Assembly: GCF_012274275.1 (NCBI RefSeq)
Contig: NZ_JAANZA010000001.1
Location: 1,178,001-1,242,000 of the forward strand
Length of the DNA stretch: 64,000 bases
Reading direction: 5' to 3'
Source of the DNA: Cryobacterium sp. BB307
Lineage (GTDB): Bacteria > Actinomycetota > Actinomycetes > Actinomycetales > Microbacteriaceae
Shown: positions 61,576 through 64,000 of the stretch, piece by piece
Position numbering within the stretch: position 1 is the stretch's first letter
Layout: each line of letters begins with the position of its first letter
Position numbers and translations under genes: made by a program
The notes under the pieces: generated by a model
Database searches by the model: none
What the model was told of the DNA's origin: nothing
The model's input: the letters and a program-made list of their open reading frames with translations, nothing else

Positions 61576-63769
61576 CAAGCGCGTGGTCGACGAGCGACCG
61601 GCGGCGCGCAGCCTCGCGCTGCTGTTCTGCTTCGCCGCGGCGCTCGCCGGCCTGCACACGGTCATCGCCGAATTCGACTGGTGGTTCGTGCTCGTCCTCG
61701 TCGCGCTCGTGATGCTCGCCATCCCCGCCGGCGTGCGCGCGCTCACTCCACGCCGCTGGGCGCCGCCGCTGGTGGGGGCGCTCGCATTCCTCGGCATTCT
61801 CACCGCGTTCTTCGCACCGCGCACCGCGTTCCTGCTCGTGGTGCCCACCGAGGAGACGTGGGAGCGTTTCGGTACCCTCATCCGGCGCGGCTCCGACTCG
61901 ATCGAGGGGCAGTCGGTGCCCGCGGACACGGACACCGGGATCATGTTCATCCTGTGCCTGGCCGTCGGATGCCTGGTGCTGCTGGCGGACCTGCTGGCGA
62001 ACGCGATCCTCATGCCTGCGGTCGCGGGAATCCCGGTCCTGGTCGTGCTCGCGATCCCCGCTGTCACCGGATTGGACCGCACCGACCCAGTCGTGTTCGC
62101 GCTCACCGCCGTGGCGTATCTGGTGCTGTTGCGCGCGGGGTCGCCGCTGCACCAACCGGGCCTGTCCCTGACCGTCGGTGCCCTCGCGGTCGCCACAGCG
62201 CTCATCGCTCCGCTCGTGCTGCCGCCGGTGGCGCAGTCGGTGCAGACGAACGACCGGTTCGGCGGGCTGCTCGCCGGCGTCAACCCGGTGCTGAACCTTG
62301 GTAGCGACCTCCGCCGTGAGCTCGAGCGCACACTGCTCACCTACACCACGAGCAGCGGCGACGGCCACTACCTGCGCCTCGTGAGCCTGCAGAATTTCAC
62401 CGCAGAGACCTGGGCACCAGACGAGCCCACCTTCGACACCGCCAACGTCCCGCAGCGCATGGGGGACCCGCCCGGGCTGTCAGCGGACGTGCCGACCGGG
62501 TCCGAGAGCGTCTTCGTCGACATCGCGAGCCTCGGCAGCCCGTGGCTGCCGGTGCCATACCCGACGACCGGCATCTCCGGGCTGCGCGGGGACTGGTTCT
62601 GGGACTCCGATACCCTCACCCTCACGAGTCCTGACGACACCGCGCGCGGGGAGGACTACCGCGCCGAAATCCTGTCTGTGCAGCCCACTCCTACCCAGCT
62701 GGTGACCGCGGGCGAAGCGGTGCCGGATGGGTTCGAGCGCTACACCGACCTGCCCGCCGACCTGCCGCCGGTGATCGGTGAGGTGGCGCGGTACATCGCA
62801 TCCGATGCCGCGAGCAGCTACGAGAAGGCGATCGCCCTGCAGGAGTTCTTCCGCGACGGCGAGTTCACCTACTCTGAGGAGGCGCCGGTCGAGCAGGGCT
62901 ACGACGGCAACGGGATGGACGTGATCGAGCGGTTCCTCGGCGTCAAGAGCGGTTATTGCGTGCACTTCTCCTCCGCGATGGCGGTCATGGCGCGCACCCT
63001 CGGCATCCCCGCTCGCGTCGCCGTCGGCATGCTGCCCGGCGAGACCACGGGTGAGCTCGAGGGCGGTCGCGAGGTCATTCGGGTCACCACGGCGGACCTG
63101 CACGCCTGGCCAGAGCTGTACTTTGACGGCATCGGCTGGATCCGGTTCGAACCGACCCCCGGCCGCGGCTTCGTGCCCACCTACGCCGACGAAGCGGCGC
63201 CCGGAGTGCCGCAAGCCCCGGCGCCGATCTCTCCGCAGCCGACGCCGACACCGACCGCCGCCCCCAGTCCGTCCGCGACCACCGCGCCGGGGGAGAGGCC
63301 GACAGACGACGAGGCGGACGGATCCGAATCCGGCACCGGATGGCTGTGGTTCAGCGGCGTCGTGCTCGGCGCAGTGCTGCTGCTGCTGATTCCCGCCATG
63401 ATCCGCGCCATCCAGCGCGCGGTTCGCCTCAGCAGGCTCGAGCGCGGGCAATCGCTCGCCGACACCGGCTGGCGCGAGGTGCTGCAGACGGCGAGGGATC
63501 TGGGCAAACCGGTGGCTGACACCGCTACACCGCGCGTCGCCGCGCGCTCGCTCGCCGGGTCGGTGCCGGTCCCCGCCCTCGCCGGGACGCTGTCCGCGAT
63601 CGAACGGGAAGCCTACGCACCGCCATCGAGCCTCGCCCCCGGGCAGCGCCGCGCCGATCAGGTGCGCGAGGTGCTCAATGGGCTGCATGCGAGCGCGAGC
63701 ATCCGGGCGAGGCTGCGCGCCCTGTTCGCGCCGCGCTCGATCTGGCAGCCGATCACTCGAACGCGATAA
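61562..63769 (+). CDS. TgpA-like transglutaminase membrane protein, third copy
   Basis: A 735-aa protein of the same build as the product of 56964: N-terminal membrane helices, an extracellular transglutaminase domain with Cys466 (GYCVHFSSAMAVMARTLGIP), His514 (DLHAWPELYFDGIGW) and Glu530 (FEPTPGRG), a Pro/Thr-rich linker, one helix (nt ~63340-63410) and a cytoplasmic tail. TTG 61562 is taken as start because GGAGG (61551-61555) sits six bases before it; GTG 61583 is an alternative. The gene's last 17 bases overlap the convergent ABC-transporter gene. Confidence 0.88.
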   Translation: MRAPDKRVVDERPAARSLALLFCFAAALAGLHTVIAEFDWWFVLVLVALVMLAIPAGVRALTPRRWAPPLVGALAFLGILTAFFAPRTAFLLVVPTEETWERFGTLIRRGSDSIEGQSVPADTDTGIMFILCLAVGCLVLLADLLANAILMPAVAGIPVLVVLAIPAVTGLDRTDPVVFALTAVAYLVLLRAGSPLHQPGLSLTVGALAVATALIAPLVLPPVAQSVQTNDRFGGLLAGVNPVLNLGSDLRRELERTLLTYTTSSGDGHYLRLVSLQNFTAETWAPDEPTFDTANVPQRMGDPPGLSADVPTGSESVFVDIASLGSPWLPVPYPTTGISGLRGDWFWDSDTLTLTSPDDTARGEDYRAEILSVQPTPTQLVTAGEAVPDGFERYTDLPADLPPVIGEVARYIASDAASSYEKAIALQEFFRDGEFTYSEEAPVEQGYDGNGMDVIERFLGVKSGYCVHFSSAMAVMARTLGIPARVAVGMLPGETTGELEGGREVIRVTTADLHAWPELYFDGIGWIRFEPTPGRGFVPTYADEAAPGVPQAPAPISPQPTPTPTAAPSPSATTAPGERPTDDEADGSESGTGWLWFSGVVLGAVLLLLIPAMIRAIQRAVRLSRLERGQSLADTGWREVLQTARDLGKPVADTATPRVAARSLAGSVPVPALAGTLSAIEREAYAPPSSLAPGQRRADQVREVLNGLHASASIRARLRALFAPRSIWQPITRTR

Positions 63770-64000
63770 TCGGCCGCCGCGTCACCGGATGCGTGAGCAC
63801 TGTCGCCTCGACCCGGTAGACCTCACGAATCAGATCCGGCGTCAGCACCTCGGCCGGTGCGCCCTCGGCGACGACACGGCCGGCCGCGAGCGCGACAACG
63901 TGGTCGGCGTACCCGGCCGCGAGGCTCAGGTCGTGCAGTGCCGCGAACACCGTCGCGCCATCGTCGGCGAGGCTCCGCAGCAGAGCGAGGGTGTCGAGTT
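63753..64000 (-). CDS. ABC transporter ATP-binding protein, C-terminal part (5' end outside window)
   Basis: The frame is open to the right edge; only the last ~82 residues are inside the window. It reads LDTLALLRSLADDGATVFAALHDLSLAAGYADHVV in part, with the H-loop histidine in ALHDLSLAA preceded by a typical post-Walker-B helix, then VVALAAGRVVAEGAPAEVLTPDLIREVY. This ending is that of FecE/BtuD-type ATPases for iron-siderophore, haem or cobalamin importers. The exact substrate cannot be told. Confidence 0.88.
   Translation of the reverse strand, partial: LDTLALLRSLADDGATVFAALHDLSLAAGYADHVVALAAGRVVAEGAPAEVLTPDLIREVYRVEATVLTHPVTRRPIIAFE

Overview
The window is high-GC, gene-dense DNA from an actinobacterium, most likely a member of the Microbacteriaceae. 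The pointers are the order leuC-leuD-murA-plsC-gpsA-ddl-DUF3515-thiL-rsmD-recG-coaD, F420-related genes (cofE and a deazaflavin-dependent oxidoreductase), frequent GTG/TTG starts, a DUF222/HNH gene, and very frequent use of the word GCATCCG/CGGATGC. The taxonomic call is inference; there is no rRNA gene in the window.

Layout. 1-9.9 kb: mixed metabolic and regulatory genes: the 3' part of an APH/aminotransferase fusion, a YCII/DGPF protein with its ECF42-type sigma factor, an F420-type oxidoreductase, a DUF222-HNH gene between inverted 21-bp repeats, an APH-family kinase, small membrane and lipoproteins, an MBL hydrolase and a diacylglycerol-kinase-like lipid kinase. 10.0-12.8 kb: tRNA-Glu(CTC) with its promoter and terminator, then a probable acquired insert with a long inverted repeat and one NACHT NTPase gene whose composition differs from its surroundings (candidate anti-phage defence gene). 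12.9-15.5 kb: NUDIX and MBL hydrolases, then a yybP-ykoY-type manganese riboswitch leading into a TerC-family transporter.

15.6-42.3 kb is the most interesting part: a long, almost continuous plus-strand locus resembling a type VII secretion system combined with the bifidobacterial 'PFNA' signalling cluster. It starts with a phospho-signalling block (PP2C phosphatase, FHA protein, transmembrane Ser/Thr kinase, FHA-HTH protein). A 1854-residue Ig-like/FN3 surface protein follows, then MoxR ATPase, DUF58 protein, a transglutaminase-fold membrane protein that has lost its catalytic Cys and His, and an FHA-containing EccC-like three-ATPase motor. The 3' part holds a WXG100-family protein and two tandem cassettes, each a small WXG-like partner plus a large substrate-like membrane protein (one with an alpha/beta-hydrolase C-terminus) plus accessory proteins; a final FHA protein closes the locus. 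No EccB, EccD, EccE or mycosin gene is present. A plausible model is phosphorylation-dependent assembly through FHA domains of a secretion machine whose outer part is the Ig/FN3 protein.

42.4-55.6 kb is conserved core: a Leu/Glu-type amino-acid dehydrogenase, leuCD, murA, an acyltransferase, gpsA, ddl, a DUF3515 lipoprotein, thiL, rsmD, recG, coaD and cofE. 55.7-63.8 kb carries a second and third DUF58/transglutaminase pair with one MoxR between them; these transglutaminases keep Cys and His. The right edge holds the end of an ABC-transporter ATPase gene. Three intergenic nested palindromes (about 19.86, 42.36 and 51.52 kb) form a small dispersed repeat family. I saw no rRNA, CRISPR array, transposase or integrase.
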